A DNA stretch of 41,986 nt from contig NZ_BBAS01000013.1 in assembly GCF_001311375.1 (NCBI RefSeq), positions 1-41,986 on the forward strand, written 5' to 3'. This stretch comes from Limosilactobacillus equigenerosi DSM 18793 = JCM 14505 (GTDB taxonomy: Bacteria; Bacillota; Bacilli; Lactobacillales; Lactobacillaceae). Below are positions 1 to 9,265 of this stretch, piece after piece. The translations under genes were made by a program, and so were the position numbers. Positions within the stretch are counted from its first letter, which is position 1. The number at the start of each line of letters is the position of its first letter. Below the pieces are notes generated by a model. It worked only from the letters and a program-made list of their open reading frames with translations. It had not been told where the DNA came from and did not search any database.

Positions 1-19
1 TAATTAAGTGAATTAAATC

Positions 20-58
20 AAAAATCGTCGCTGACCAAGGTCAACGGCGATTTTTTTT
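20..58. terminator. Bidirectional intrinsic terminator downstream of ldh
   Basis: The arms ATCGTCG and CGGCGAT (one G-T wobble) and the inner arms TGACC/GGTCA form a hairpin. It has a T8 run on the plus side and an A5 run on the other. It can therefore end ldh transcription on the minus strand and any plus-strand transcript entering the window. Confidence 0.8.
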
Positions 59-74
59 AGTTGGTTAAAATTGA

Positions 75-1066
<992 letters not shown>

Positions 1067-1086
1067 TTACAGTAATTATTATACCG

Positions 1087-1269
1087 TTAATTTGACCAAG
1101 ATGAAAGAGCGATTATGAAACCGCCAACAATGAAAAGACCGATAATGATAGCGGATTTAAATAACCACCATCCGAGTATTAATAATAAACACCAACCAAG
1201 TAGGCGAAGAGAGAATTTAAAAACCTTCCAACCTAGAATGATGGCAATAATTAATAAAATGGTGATCAA
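1087..1269 (-). CDS. Small Trp-rich membrane protein of unknown function
   Basis: I do not recognise this 60-residue protein. It has two hydrophobic stretches, about residues 2-14 and 22-57, rich in Ile, Leu, Gly and Trp (motif GWWLF). It is almost certainly membrane-embedded and has no catalytic motif. The start is a TTG at 1269, supported by a perfect AGGAGG at 1283-1278 with 8 nt spacing on the minus strand. It lies upstream of ldh on the same strand, and the likely ldh promoter sits near its 3' end. Function cannot be inferred. Confidence 0.7.
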   Translation of the reverse strand: MITILLIIAIILGWKVFKFSLRLLGWCLLLILGWWLFKSAIIIGLFIVGGFIIALSSWSN

Positions 1270-1436
1270 TTTGTCATCCTCCTAAATAAAATTAATTTGT
1301 AATTTAATTATAGCATTGGCTAATTGACGTAAAACTTAAGATTTCATCAAATTTCATTGTCACCATGCTTTGTTATTACCAGGATTTATGCTAAAATTAA
1401 TCATTATTAAAAGACTGACTGGGGGAGGAACAAGTA

Positions 1437-1733
1437 ATGTTAAATCGTACGAAACAATTCATGCGTGATAACGGGATTAATTATAAAAAAGAATATATCC
1501 GGCCGATGATTGCCCCGGAACATGTCTACATCTTCCGGTTTGGGAAGCGGGAATTGAACAATCGGGCCATTGTGCGGTATAACCACACGTGGACAGGACG
1601 CTTAAAGATCAATGAGATTGACGTCCGGCTTCACCGGCAACATCATCCCCGGATTTTCGTGAACGAAGATGAGTTGATTGCATATTTACAACAACACTTA
1701 GATCAAAATCACGATATTAACGCTGATCTGTAA
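1437..1733 (+). CDS. Conserved hypothetical protein, 98 aa
   Basis: A basic cytoplasmic protein of 98 residues with no signal peptide or membrane segment and many Arg, His and Asn residues (motif GKRELNNRAI in the middle). A strong GGGGGAGGA ribosome binding site precedes the ATG, and TATGCT/TAAAAT near 1387 could be a -10 element. It stands between divergently oriented ldh and prmA and has its own terminator, so it looks monocistronic. No family assignment is offered. Confidence 0.7.
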   Translation: MLNRTKQFMRDNGINYKKEYIRPMIAPEHVYIFRFGKRELNNRAIVRYNHTWTGRLKINEIDVRLHRQHHPRIFVNEDELIAYLQQHLDQNHDINADL

Positions 1734-1757
1734 ATGAGGATTAGCCAGTTTGGTTAG

Positions 1758-1788
1758 AAACGACTTCTGTTGGGGGTCGTTTTTTTTC
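1758..1788 (+). terminator. Intrinsic terminator
   Basis: The arms AACGAC and GTCGTT enclose a short GC-containing loop and are followed by eight T. It ends transcription of the 98-residue hypothetical gene before prmA. Confidence 0.75.
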
Positions 1789-1807
1789 ATAGATAAAGGA
1801 GAAAATT

Positions 1808-2770
1808 ATGAGTTGGAGTGCGTTACAAGTGGCTACGACCACGGAAGCGATTGAAGCAGTTAGTAATTTATTAATGGAAGCCGGGGCGAGCGGGATTCAA
1901 GTCGAAGATGCGACTGATTTTATTGATATCGATGATGAAGCGTTAGCCCGGGAAGGAAAAATTTTGGATTTGGCAACAGTGCCACACTTGACGAGTGGTG
2001 CTCAAGTGACGGGATACTTCCCGCCGAATGTGAATGTAACGGAAATTCAATTAGAATTAACGCCTCGGATTCAAGGATTAAGTGAATTTGGGCTTAATCC
2101 AGGTAGTGGTGAAATTACGGTTAACCAAGTCGATGAAGCCGATTGGGCGACGGAATGGCAAAAATACTACCATCCAGTGCGGGTGACGCATGAATTAACA
2201 ATTGTGCCCCGGTGGGAAGAGTACACGCCAGTCAATGACCAAGAAAAAGTTATTTACATGGATCCAGGGATGGCCTTTGGGACGGGAACACATCCAACGA
2301 CGAAGTTAATGCTCCAAGCGTTGGCCATTGCGTTACGGGGTGGCGAACACATGATTGACGTAGGAACTGGTTCCGGGATTTTAAGTATTGCGGCGAAGCA
2401 TTTAGGCGCCGGTGTAGTTGAAGCTTATGATATTGATCAAGTTGCAGTTGATTCATCCCAAACTAACATTGACTTAAACCCAATTGCTAAAGACGTTAAA
2501 TTAGGGGTTAACAGTTTGCTAGATGGGATGGACACGCAGGTTGACTTAGTAGTTGCCAATATCTTAGCGGAAGTTTTAGTCCCATTAATTCCGCAAGCCT
2601 TCATGAACTTAAAGCCTGGTGGTAAGTTCTTATTATCTGGTATTATTGCCGATAAGTTCGCCTTAATTAGCCAAACTTTGTTAGATCATGGGTTTAAAGT
2701 TGATCAAACTATGCGGATGGGAGATTGGTATGGCATTATCGCCCACAAGCCAACCAATGATGAGGATTAA
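1808..2770 (+). CDS. prmA: Ribosomal protein L11 methyltransferase PrmA
   Basis: SAM-dependent methyltransferase that methylates ribosomal protein L11 in the cytoplasm. The 320-residue length is near the usual 310-315. The C-terminal Rossmann half carries motif I DVGTGSGILSIAA (about residues 179-191), the acidic motif AYDIDQVAVD, and NILAEVLVPL, the NxxA-type motif IV expected in PrmA. The PGMAFGTGTHPTT stretch upstream (about residues 152-164) is a PrmA hallmark. The ATG follows AAAGGAGAAA. rsmE starts 3 nt after the stop, so the two form an operon of ribosome-modifying enzymes. Confidence 0.97.
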   Translation: MSWSALQVATTTEAIEAVSNLLMEAGASGIQVEDATDFIDIDDEALAREGKILDLATVPHLTSGAQVTGYFPPNVNVTEIQLELTPRIQGLSEFGLNPGSGEITVNQVDEADWATEWQKYYHPVRVTHELTIVPRWEEYTPVNDQEKVIYMDPGMAFGTGTHPTTKLMLQALAIALRGGEHMIDVGTGSGILSIAAKHLGAGVVEAYDIDQVAVDSSQTNIDLNPIAKDVKLGVNSLLDGMDTQVDLVVANILAEVLVPLIPQAFMNLKPGGKFLLSGIIADKFALISQTLLDHGFKVDQTMRMGDWYGIIAHKPTNDED

Positions 2771-2773
2771 ATT

Positions 2774-3517
2774 ATGCAACGATACTTTTTAGCAACGACG
2801 GCCCAAATTGGGGACACGGTTGAATTACCGGCGGATGTAAGTCATCACTTGATTGATGTCATGCGCGCTCAAGTGGGGAGTCAGATTGAAGTGGTCTTAG
2901 ACAATCAACAAGCTTATGTGGCAACGATTACGACGGTTGAACCAGCGCAAGTAACCTTAAACGAGGCCTTGGATAGTGATAGTGAACTACCGGTGAATGT
3001 GATCTTAGTTTGTGGCCTCCCGAAGACCAAGGAAAAGCCGGAGTTAATTGTGCAAAAGGCAACCGAGTTAGGCGTCCATCAAATTGTTTTCTTTGCGGCC
3101 GAACGATCCGTAAGTCGCTGGACCGCCGAAAAAGTGACGAAGAAGTTAGCTCGGTTACAAAAGATTGCGAACGGGGCAGCCGAACAATCGCATCGTCAAG
3201 TGCAACCTAGTGTTCATTATGTTAAAAAACTAACGGACGTGTTAGCTCAATTTCCAGCGCAACACCGGTTAGTAGCGTGGGAAGAATCAGCGAAGCAAGG
3301 AGAGACGAGTGCCTTGGTCCGGGAATTACAAGCAACGCAACCCGGGGAAACCATTTTAGCGATTTTTGGGCCTGAAGGTGGATTATCAGAAACGGAGATT
3401 AATCAGTTGACGGCGCAAGAAGTCGTGCCTGCGGGCTTAGGACCGCGGATTTTACGAACTGAAACCGCGCCATTATATTTCATGAGTGCGGTGTCAGTTT
3501 GGCTGGAATTAAATTAG
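2774..3517 (+). CDS. rsmE: 16S rRNA (uracil1498-N3)-methyltransferase RsmE
   Basis: SPOUT-class methyltransferase that makes m3U1498 in the small-subunit decoding region. The protein is 247 residues, the normal length. Diagnostic C-terminal motifs are IFGPEGGLSETE (about residues 195-206) and LGPRILRTETAPL, which form the knotted SAM site. The N-terminal PUA-like domain includes LPADVSHHLIDVMR. It follows prmA with no room for a promoter. Its stop is followed by about 400 bp of structured, non-coding repeat DNA instead of a simple terminator. Confidence 0.97.
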   Translation: MQRYFLATTAQIGDTVELPADVSHHLIDVMRAQVGSQIEVVLDNQQAYVATITTVEPAQVTLNEALDSDSELPVNVILVCGLPKTKEKPELIVQKATELGVHQIVFFAAERSVSRWTAEKVTKKLARLQKIANGAAEQSHRQVQPSVHYVKKLTDVLAQFPAQHRLVAWEESAKQGETSALVRELQATQPGETILAIFGPEGGLSETEINQLTAQEVVPAGLGPRILRTETAPLYFMSAVSVWLELN

Positions 3518-3526
3518 TATGTAAGC

Positions 3527-3620
3527 AGTGGGAGCTCCGCGAGCTAAGTCGCTAAGCGCGCAGGGAGTAAAACTCCAAAGCGATTAGTGCTTAGAATCGC
3601 GTCAGAGCGACCCTGCGAGC
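3527..3620 (+). other. Structured intergenic segment, possible multi-branched RNA
   Basis: About 95 bp after rsmE are dense in inverted repeats. CGCAGGG (3559-3565) can pair with CCCTGCG (3611-3617), enclosing the hairpins GGAGT/ACTCC (3564-3576, sharing bases with the outer stem) and GCGAT/ATCGC (3580-3600). TCGCT (3549-3553) can alternatively pair with AGCGA (3606-3610), giving a competing or pseudoknotted fold. No T tract follows, so it is not a simple terminator. It abuts repeat copy 1 but is not present in copy 2. Confidence 0.5.
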
Positions 3621-3628
3621 ATGATTGC

Positions 3629-3823
3629 ATTAGTATGCGACGCCGTTAAAAACTTCCGTGGGGTAAGCCTTGCCTCCCGTGCGAGGGAAGGAACTTCCAT
3701 CGGAGGGAGGATGGCTTAGCCATAGGAAGTTTAGGCGGAGCATGATTACTAGTATGAATAGAACACTTAGCCTGAGGAAACTTAGTGCGAGCATCACTAC
3801 TAGTGTGATTAGAACATTAGCAG
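3629..3823 (+). repeat. Dispersed repeat, copy 1 (hairpin head plus two 51-bp units)
   Basis: Nearly identical, on the opposite strand, to 10272-10507. It starts with a head around TTAGTATGCGACGCC. That is followed by a long imperfect hairpin, 3650-3732: outer arms AAACTTCC/GGAAGTTT, inner arms TAAGCC/GGCTTA and CCTCCC/GGGAGG, and a small GGAAG/CTTCC loop. Then come two tandem 51-bp units (3716-3766 and 3767-3817) and the start of a third. Each unit begins TTAGCC and ends AGAACA plus one base, with a near-palindrome around ACTAGT in the middle. Relative to copy 2 the head has one extra G near 3705-3710, which breaks a reading frame that is open in copy 2. It occupies most of the 400-bp gap between rsmE and the next gene. 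Confidence 0.85.
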
Positions 3824-3918
3824 TTTAACTAAGCTACTTTTCAAGTTAATGCAATTAGAATTATGTTAAAATTTAACTAATAATTAAGCGCGCTTTGGGC
3901 GAAAAGGGAGTAGTAGAA

Positions 3919-4260
3919 ATGAAGGTTTGGACAAAATTTCAACAATTTGACCGCTTAACCATGATTATTGCCACATTATACGGCTATTTTGGCACGATGG
4001 TGTTATACCTATTGCCGTTTATTCATGTTACCGTGCGGTCCGGTTTGTTTTTAATTATGATTAATAGCATTGTAAGTATGTGGTTAGGGTGGCATTTACG
4101 TCAGCAAACCGCCAAACAATTGTGGATTTGGCCAAGTTGGATGTTAGTGGCGTTACTAGTTTATGGTCCGCATTATTCATATTTACTCCCTGTGATTTAC
4201 TTAGCTGAAAGTTACTTAGTTTGGTCGATGACGAAACCGTCCGCAAGTAAGCGGCCTTAG
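3919..4260 (+). CDS. Small integral membrane protein upstream of relA
   Basis: I do not recognise this 113-residue protein. It has three or four hydrophobic segments (about residues 12-38, 42-60, 70-90 and 93-107) separated by short basic loops, as in a polytopic membrane protein with the C-terminus in the cytoplasm. I chose the ATG at 3919 over an upstream TTG because GGGAG at 3906-3910 lies 8 nt before it. Only about 16 nt separate its stop from the relA start, so the two are probably cotranscribed. That does not by itself imply a role in the stringent response. Confidence 0.7.
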   Translation: MKVWTKFQQFDRLTMIIATLYGYFGTMVLYLLPFIHVTVRSGLFLIMINSIVSMWLGWHLRQQTAKQLWIWPSWMLVALLVYGPHYSYLLPVIYLAESYLVWSMTKPSASKRP

Positions 4261-4276
4261 AATTGAGGTGACGAAG

Positions 4277-6499
4277 ATGTCGAAAATTCCTAATTTAACG
4301 CATGAAGATGTGCGTGATATTTGTGCAAGTTACATGAATGAAGAACACGTGGCCCTAGTGGAAAAAGCTTACCGGTTCGCGATGATTTGTCATAAGGATC
4401 AACGGCGCAAATCGGGTGAATTATATATTATTCATCCGATTCAAGTTGCTGGGATTTTAGCTAACTTACATATGGATCCAGAAACGGTTTGTGCTGGTTA
4501 TATGCATGACATTGTCGAAGATACTGGAGCGACGCTGAGTGATATTGAAACGATTTTTGGGTCTACGATTGCGATGATCATTGACGGTGATACCAAAATT
4601 AGTAAGATTCACTATAAGTCTGATCGCGAACAAATGGCGGAAACACACCGGAAGTTGTTATTAGCGATGAGTCAAGACATTCGGGTGATGATTGTTAAAT
4701 TAGCGGACCGGTTACACAATATGCGGACGCTTGATTTCTTACGCCCAGAAAAGCAAGCCCGGATTTCACGCGAAACGTTGCAAATTTATGCTCCGATTGC
4801 GGATCGGCTGGGGATTTCAACGATGAAATGGGAATTGGAAGATCTGTCGTTACGTTACATTGATCCCGACCAATACTTTACCATCGTTAAATTAATGAAT
4901 TCGCGGCGTGATCAACGGCTGGATTACATTGATAAAGCAATTCAAGACGTTAAACAGGCGGTCGCTGAATTAGAATTAACGGGGAATGTTGAAATTTATG
5001 GGCGACCAAAACATATTTATTCCATTTACCGTAAGATGGTTAACAAGCATAAGCAATTTAGTGAAATTTATGACTTGTTAGCGATTCGGGTGGTCGTTGA
5101 TACGATTCCGGATTGTTATGCCGTCTTAGGAGCGATTCATACGAATTGGAAACCAATGCCGGGGCGGTTTAAGGATTATATTGCGATGCCAAAAACGAAC
5201 GGCTACCAATCCTTGCACACGACAGTGATTGGCCCTGACGGACAACCGTTAGAAATTCAAATTCGGACGCACGAAATGCATGAAGTGGCTGAATTTGGGG
5301 TGGCAGCGCACTGGGCTTATAAAGAAGGCAAGACAAACGGGGTGCAACAAACCAAGGATAGCCAAAAACTGAATGTTGTGAAGGAAATTCTGGAATTGCG
5401 GAATGAAACCCAAGACACGGATGATTTTATGTCTGGAATTCAAAGTGATGTCTTTGCTGATAAGGTGTACGCTTTTACGCCCAAAGGGGATGTCATTGAA
5501 ATGCCAGTTGGGGCGGGGCCATTAGATATGGCGTACTTAATTCACACGGAAGTTGGAAATAAGACGACCGGGGCCAAAGTGAACGGCCGGATTGTCCCAT
5601 TGGATTACGATATTAAGAATGGGGATATTGTTGATATTATTACATCGAATAACTCCCATCCGAGTCATGACTGGTTAGATTTAGTGTCTACCCGGCGAGC
5701 CAAAAATAAGATTCGGCAATATTTCCGGATGCATGACCGGGAACAAAATATTGAAACGGGACGGCGGTTAGTTGATCAACAAATTCGCGAAGCCGGATAC
5801 GAACCAGCTGCGTTGGTAACCGATGAATTAGCTCAACAAGTAGCAACTAAGCTGCATTACAATAATGCGGAAGAAATGTTTGCGGCTGTTGGCTTTGGTG
5901 ATATTTCAGCGATGAGTGTCCGCAATCGCTTAACGGAAACCGTGCGGCGCGAAGAAAAGCAACGGGAAGCCGAAGCACAGGCCCAAGCGATTTTGGAAAA
6001 TCACGAGACGCTTGCAAATGAACATCAACAATTGCCAAAGAGCAGCGGCGACGGCATTATTGTTGAAGGAGTCGATAATCTTCTAACGCGGTTGAGTCAT
6101 TGTTGTAAACCAATTCCAGGGGATGAAATTTTGGGCTACATTACGATGGGCCGGGGCGTTTCTGTGCACCGGATTGACTGTCCGAATATTAAGCATGCTG
6201 AACAAACGGGCCAACGGATTGTAACGGTTTACTGGGAAAATCCACAGGGAGATACCCAAATTTACGATACGGATATTGAAGTTCGAGGTGACAATCGCTC
6301 GGGCTTAGTGAATGAAGTTCTGCGGTCGATTAATAGTCATACGCGGTACCTGACATCGATTAATGGGAAGATTAATAGCAATAATATTGCGACAATTAAT
6401 GCGACCGTTGGGGTTCGGAGTATTGGTCAATTAAACATTATTATGAAGGCCTTATCTGGTTTGACGAATGTTGATAGTGTCCGTCGTGTGATCCATTAA
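4277..6499 (+). CDS. relA: Bifunctional (p)ppGpp synthetase/hydrolase, Rel
   Basis: Long Rel/RSH enzyme of 740 residues that makes ppGpp from GTP/GDP and ATP during amino acid starvation and also hydrolyses it. The N-terminal HD hydrolase domain carries HDIVEDTGAT (about residues 76-85), so hydrolase activity is expected. The synthetase domain contains GRPKHIYSIYRKM and GYQSLHTTV. A TGS domain (VYAFTPKGDVIEMP) and a Cys pair (SHCCKPIPGDEILGY) follow, with a C-terminal ACT domain (DIEVRGDNRSGLVNEVL). I set the start at ATG 4277 because GAGGTG at 4265-4270 is a ribosome binding site 6 nt upstream. The GTG used in the longest frame lies inside that site. dtd follows after 15 nt, the usual Firmicute order. 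Confidence 0.97.
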   Translation: MSKIPNLTHEDVRDICASYMNEEHVALVEKAYRFAMICHKDQRRKSGELYIIHPIQVAGILANLHMDPETVCAGYMHDIVEDTGATLSDIETIFGSTIAMIIDGDTKISKIHYKSDREQMAETHRKLLLAMSQDIRVMIVKLADRLHNMRTLDFLRPEKQARISRETLQIYAPIADRLGISTMKWELEDLSLRYIDPDQYFTIVKLMNSRRDQRLDYIDKAIQDVKQAVAELELTGNVEIYGRPKHIYSIYRKMVNKHKQFSEIYDLLAIRVVVDTIPDCYAVLGAIHTNWKPMPGRFKDYIAMPKTNGYQSLHTTVIGPDGQPLEIQIRTHEMHEVAEFGVAAHWAYKEGKTNGVQQTKDSQKLNVVKEILELRNETQDTDDFMSGIQSDVFADKVYAFTPKGDVIEMPVGAGPLDMAYLIHTEVGNKTTGAKVNGRIVPLDYDIKNGDIVDIITSNNSHPSHDWLDLVSTRRAKNKIRQYFRMHDREQNIETGRRLVDQQIREAGYEPAALVTDELAQQVATKLHYNNAEEMFAAVGFGDISAMSVRNRLTETVRREEKQREAEAQAQAILENHETLANEHQQLPKSSGDGIIVEGVDNLLTRLSHCCKPIPGDEILGYITMGRGVSVHRIDCPNIKHAEQTGQRIVTVYWENPQGDTQIYDTDIEVRGDNRSGLVNEVLRSINSHTRYLTSINGKINSNNIATINATVGVRSIGQLNIIMKALSGLTNVDSVRRVIH

Positions 6500-6514
6500 G
6501 TAAGGAGTTATTAG

Positions 6515-6952
6515 ATGCGAGTAGTAGTGCAACGGGTGGCTAAGGCCCAAGTGTCAATTGATGAGCAAGTTGTTAGTAAGATTAGGCAAGGGTTCTTGTT
6601 ATTAGTTGGGATTGCGCCGGATGATGGTGAGGAACAACTGGATTATTTGGTGCGTAAAATTACGAATTTACGAGTGTTCAGTGATGCAGCCGGTAAAATG
6701 AATGCCAGTTTAGCAGATATTAACGGTGAAATTCTCTCCATTTCGCAATTTACGTTGTATGCTGATACGAAAAAAGGGAATCGACCGAGCTTCACCGGAG
6801 CGGCGAAACCGGAAATTGCGGCGCCATTATACGATGAATTCAATCGTCGGTTAGCAGCGACGGGCATTCATGTTGAAACGGGTGAATTTGGGGCCGATAT
6901 GCAAGTTGAATTGGTCAATGATGGTCCAGTGACGATTATTTATGAGAAATAG
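6515..6952 (+). CDS. dtd: D-aminoacyl-tRNA deacylase
   Basis: Removes D-amino acids and mis-charged glycine from tRNA, recycling the tRNA. At 145 residues it is full length. The catalytic SQFTLYAD motif (about residues 77-84) and the C-terminal cross-dimer motif NDGPVTI are both present. TAAGGAG lies ahead of the ATG. It sits directly behind relA, as in many Bacilli. Its A6 run near 6769-6774 is read in frame, which shows that not every A6 tract in this window is miscounted. Confidence 0.97.
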   Translation: MRVVVQRVAKAQVSIDEQVVSKIRQGFLLLVGIAPDDGEEQLDYLVRKITNLRVFSDAAGKMNASLADINGEILSISQFTLYADTKKGNRPSFTGAAKPEIAAPLYDEFNRRLAATGIHVETGEFGADMQVELVNDGPVTIIYEK

Positions 6953-6963
6953 AGGAAGCAAGA

Positions 6964-7657
6964 TTGAAAAAAAGGAATTGATTCTCCAGGAACATTGCTG
7001 GGATTAATCGCGATTTCATTATTTGCGATTTGGCAATATAGTACCCAACCCCATAACCTATTAGCGGGTTTGTTTATGATAATTGCAATCGGTTCGGCGT
7101 GGACTTATTTTCATACAACTTGGTATGGAAAATATAAAATTGTTAAGCAAGCGGTGGCTGATAGTCACCTTGCTAGTGATCAACGAGTATTAGATTTAGG
7201 AACTGGTCATGGCTTGATGTTACTGAATGTGGCAAAATACTTACAGGTTCCGGGGCAAGTAATTGGAATTGATATTTGGAGTCAAAAGGATCAGTCGAAT
7301 AATCATCAATCAGCAACAGAAACCAATATTTTGCAAGCGGGGGTATCAGAAGTTGCTAAGGTGCAAACGGCTGATATGACGAAGTTGCCGTTTGATGCGG
7401 ATATGTTTGATTTAGTGACGGCTAGTTTGTCGATTCATAATCTAAAAACGTCAGCTCGGAAACAGGCGTTAGCTGAAGCGACGCGGGTATTAAAACCGGG
7501 CGGCCGGATATTGATTATCGATATTATTTTCAGTCAAGAATACCAAAAACAGTTGCAAGCATTGGGGTATCACGATATTAAATTAACCAATGCTGGTTAC
7601 AATGGTTGGTGGGGTGGCCCTTGGATGGGCACCACCGTGATTACAGCCACTAAATAA
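6964..7657 (+). pseudogene. Membrane-anchored class I SAM methyltransferase, frame broken near the start
   Basis: Predicted methyltransferase of unknown substrate. Two hydrophobic segments near the N-terminus (about residues 10-28 and 33-50) anchor it. A class I SAM fold follows, with motif I VLDLGTGHG, the acidic motif VIGIDIW, and motifs DLVTASLSIHN and RVLKPGGRI. Two starts are possible. A TTG at 6995 gives 220 residues but has no ribosome binding site. A TTG at 6964 lies 6 nt behind GAGGAAG, but its frame is lost in an A7 run (6967-6973). Removing one A joins MKKGIDSPG to the rest, giving about 230 residues. I favour the upstream start and a one-base error. It lies 11 nt after dtd and probably belongs to the relA operon. 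Confidence 0.75.
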
Positions 7658-7713
7658 TAAGTCATGGTAATCAAAATTGCTGGATTAAAGCAACTATTCT
7701 ATAACTGCAAATG

Positions 7714-7752
7714 AAAAGTGCAAACCATGTTAATCATGGTTTGCACTTTTTT
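7714..7752 (+). terminator. Strong intrinsic terminator
   Basis: AAAAGTGCAAACCATG is followed by a 5-nt loop, the perfect complement, and a T tract. It closes the relA-dtd-methyltransferase unit. Confidence 0.9.
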
Positions 7753-7798
7753 ATTAGGCGTGCGTAAATTCATTAGTTGTGGGGTGGTATTTGGACTG

Positions 7799-7836
7799 AA
7801 TCAAGGTCATGCGGACAACGTTGTCCTAGCTTGATT
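7799..7836. other. Isolated two-tier inverted repeat
   Basis: The arms AATCAAG (7799-7805) and CTTGATT (7830-7836) enclose the perfect 14-bp palindrome GGACAACGTTGTCC. There is no T tract, so it is not a terminator. It lies in the 348-bp gap between the methyltransferase and the TetR gene. It could be an operator or the remains of an inserted element. The rest of that gap holds terminators at 7714-7752 and 7878-7915 and the tetR promoter. Confidence 0.5.
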
Positions 7837-7877
7837 ATACTAAGTTGAATTTAGTTATCATTAAGCTGAATAATTAT

Positions 7878-7915
7878 CTCCTAGGTCAGCATCGCGCTAG
7901 CTTAGGAGTTTTTTT
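7878..7915 (+). terminator. Intrinsic terminator upstream of the TetR cassette
   Basis: CTCCTAGGTCAGC pairs imperfectly with GCTAGCTTAGGAG and is followed by T7. No gene immediately precedes it. Its arms closely match the terminator at 9266-9315 on the other side of the TetR/nitroreductase pair. Confidence 0.75.
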
Positions 7916-7925
7916 AGATTAGTAG

Positions 7926-7980
7926 TTGATTAACATTTTAATAACGGTGTATAATATCAGCGGAAGTTAATCAGATTAAC
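7926..7980 (+). promoter_or_regulatory. tetR promoter with likely autoregulatory operator
   Basis: A -35-like TTGATT (7926-7931) and -10 TATAAT (7950-7955) are 18 nt apart. Just downstream, near the transcription start, lies the odd palindrome GTTAATC-A-GATTAAC (7966-7980). A related half-site GTTGATTAAC overlaps the -35 box (7925-7934). Placement over the promoter of a TetR gene suggests autorepression; binding itself is inference. Confidence 0.65.
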
Positions 7981-8005
7981 ATTAAAATGAATGTGAGGAT
8001 AGAAG

Positions 8006-8605
8006 ATGGCAGATGGTTTTCATCATGGGAATTTAAAACATGATGCTCTTGAGGTTGGTTTAAAAATTATCGAGACGGATGGTTATCAAAAAGTTGAAAT
8101 TAAAAAGATTGCGGCTGCTTGTGGAGTAAGTTCTCCATCAATTTATCGTCATTTTAAGAACAAGGATGCGTTGATGATGGCATTGCTTACTAGAGTTTCG
8201 GCAATTTTTCATGATTATCTTTACTGTGACGATAATCGAACCCCAGTTGATGATCTAGTTGAGATGGGAATAAAATTTATTCATTTTTCATATGAGTATA
8301 AGCATTACTTTGAATTTCTATTTAATAGTGAGTTTGTTAATAAAGTTATCAGTGATGGACAAAGTATGACTGTGGTAATGGATAGCAAGAATAGTTTTTC
8401 GTTATTTAAAAAAACGGTAAAACGCTATTTAGTCGAAATTAATGCTAAAGGTAATTCTGAAATGCACGTAATTAATTTATGGTCATATATTAGTGGTTTA
8501 GCGTTAATTTCAGATAATTTAGAGGTGGCTAATAAAGAACAACAATTAGCAGTTTATGTTCGAAAAATGATTGAAATTTATACCAACGGGATTAGTAATT
8601 GTTAG
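8006..8605 (+). CDS. TetR/AcrR-family transcriptional regulator
   Basis: A 199-residue regulator with an N-terminal TetR helix-turn-helix. IKKIAAACGVSSPSIYRHFKNKDAL (about residues 33-57; longest quoted piece GVSSPSIYRHFKNKDAL) is the recognition helix region. The C-terminal ligand domain is variable and gives no ligand. GTGAGGA precedes the ATG. The gene is visibly more AT-rich than its neighbours and has no frame break. It is followed after about 20 nt by a nitroreductase-like gene, which it probably controls together with itself through the palindrome at 7966-7980. Confidence 0.88.
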   Translation: MADGFHHGNLKHDALEVGLKIIETDGYQKVEIKKIAAACGVSSPSIYRHFKNKDALMMALLTRVSAIFHDYLYCDDNRTPVDDLVEMGIKFIHFSYEYKHYFEFLFNSEFVNKVISDGQSMTVVMDSKNSFSLFKKTVKRYLVEINAKGNSEMHVINLWSYISGLALISDNLEVANKEQQLAVYVRKMIEIYTNGISNC

Positions 8606-8624
8606 ATTTATGTGGAGGAATAAG

Positions 8625-9263
8625 ATGGAAATAGATGATTTAATGCAACAACGACATACGGTCCGAAAGTATCAAAATCGGTTAATTTCGGCAAATATAA
8701 AAGAAAAAATTAGTACTCAATTAAATAAATTGAGTATGGATTATCAAATTAATACTGAGATAAGGGATGACGGGAAGAACGCTTTACATGGCTTGATGGC
8801 CAAATTAATGTCAGATAACGTGAAAAATGTGATAGTTTTTAAAGGTGATAACTATCATGTTGGGTATGTAGCAGCCAAATTGATGTTGTTTATCCAACAG
8901 TTGGGATTAAATACTTGGTTTGTTGCCGGTAGCATTAATCGTGAAAAGTTAGGTGAAGAAACAGTTGGAATATTGGTGTTTGGCTATGGGAAGACTGATG
9001 GTAAAGCACATAAATTAAAACGAGTTGTGCAAGTAAGTGATTATCAGTCAAATAAATTTCCAGCGTGGTATTTAGAAGGAATTAAAGGTTGTTTATTGGC
9101 ACCTACGGCATTTAATAAGCAATTGTTTAAACTTAGTTATAATAATGGAAATATTAAATTACAGGTTAAAAATAGTAGCTATGCTAAAGTTGAAGCCGGA
9201 ATTTTAAGCTATTTTTTTGAACAAGGTTCAGGTCGAAAAATTACTGAATATGAATTAGTTTAA
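8625..9263 (+). CDS. Nitroreductase-family protein, divergent
   Basis: A 212-residue protein with the N-terminal nitroreductase signature DLMQQRHTVRKYQNR, in which an Arg-rich segment usually binds FMN phosphate. A mid-region, HVGYVAAKLMLFIQQLGLN, matches the helix that precedes the 'W-x-GS' segment (here TWFVAGSIN). A C-terminal GILSYFFEQGSG resembles the end of this family. It would be an FMN-dependent oxidoreductase of unknown substrate, probably cytoplasmic. The start is ATG 8625 behind GGAGG; an earlier in-frame ATG would overlap tetR. AT-rich like tetR and probably cotranscribed with it, which suggests a stress- or xenobiotic-responsive pair. Confidence 0.75.
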   Translation: MEIDDLMQQRHTVRKYQNRLISANIKEKISTQLNKLSMDYQINTEIRDDGKNALHGLMAKLMSDNVKNVIVFKGDNYHVGYVAAKLMLFIQQLGLNTWFVAGSINREKLGEETVGILVFGYGKTDGKAHKLKRVVQVSDYQSNKFPAWYLEGIKGCLLAPTAFNKQLFKLSYNNGNIKLQVKNSSYAKVEAGILSYFFEQGSGRKITEYELV

Positions 9264-9265
9264 GA

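Noticed and set aside
3559-3617. rRNA or tRNA remnant
   Set aside because: Hairpins are present but there is no acceptor stem, TTCGAATC-type loop or anticodon arm arrangement.
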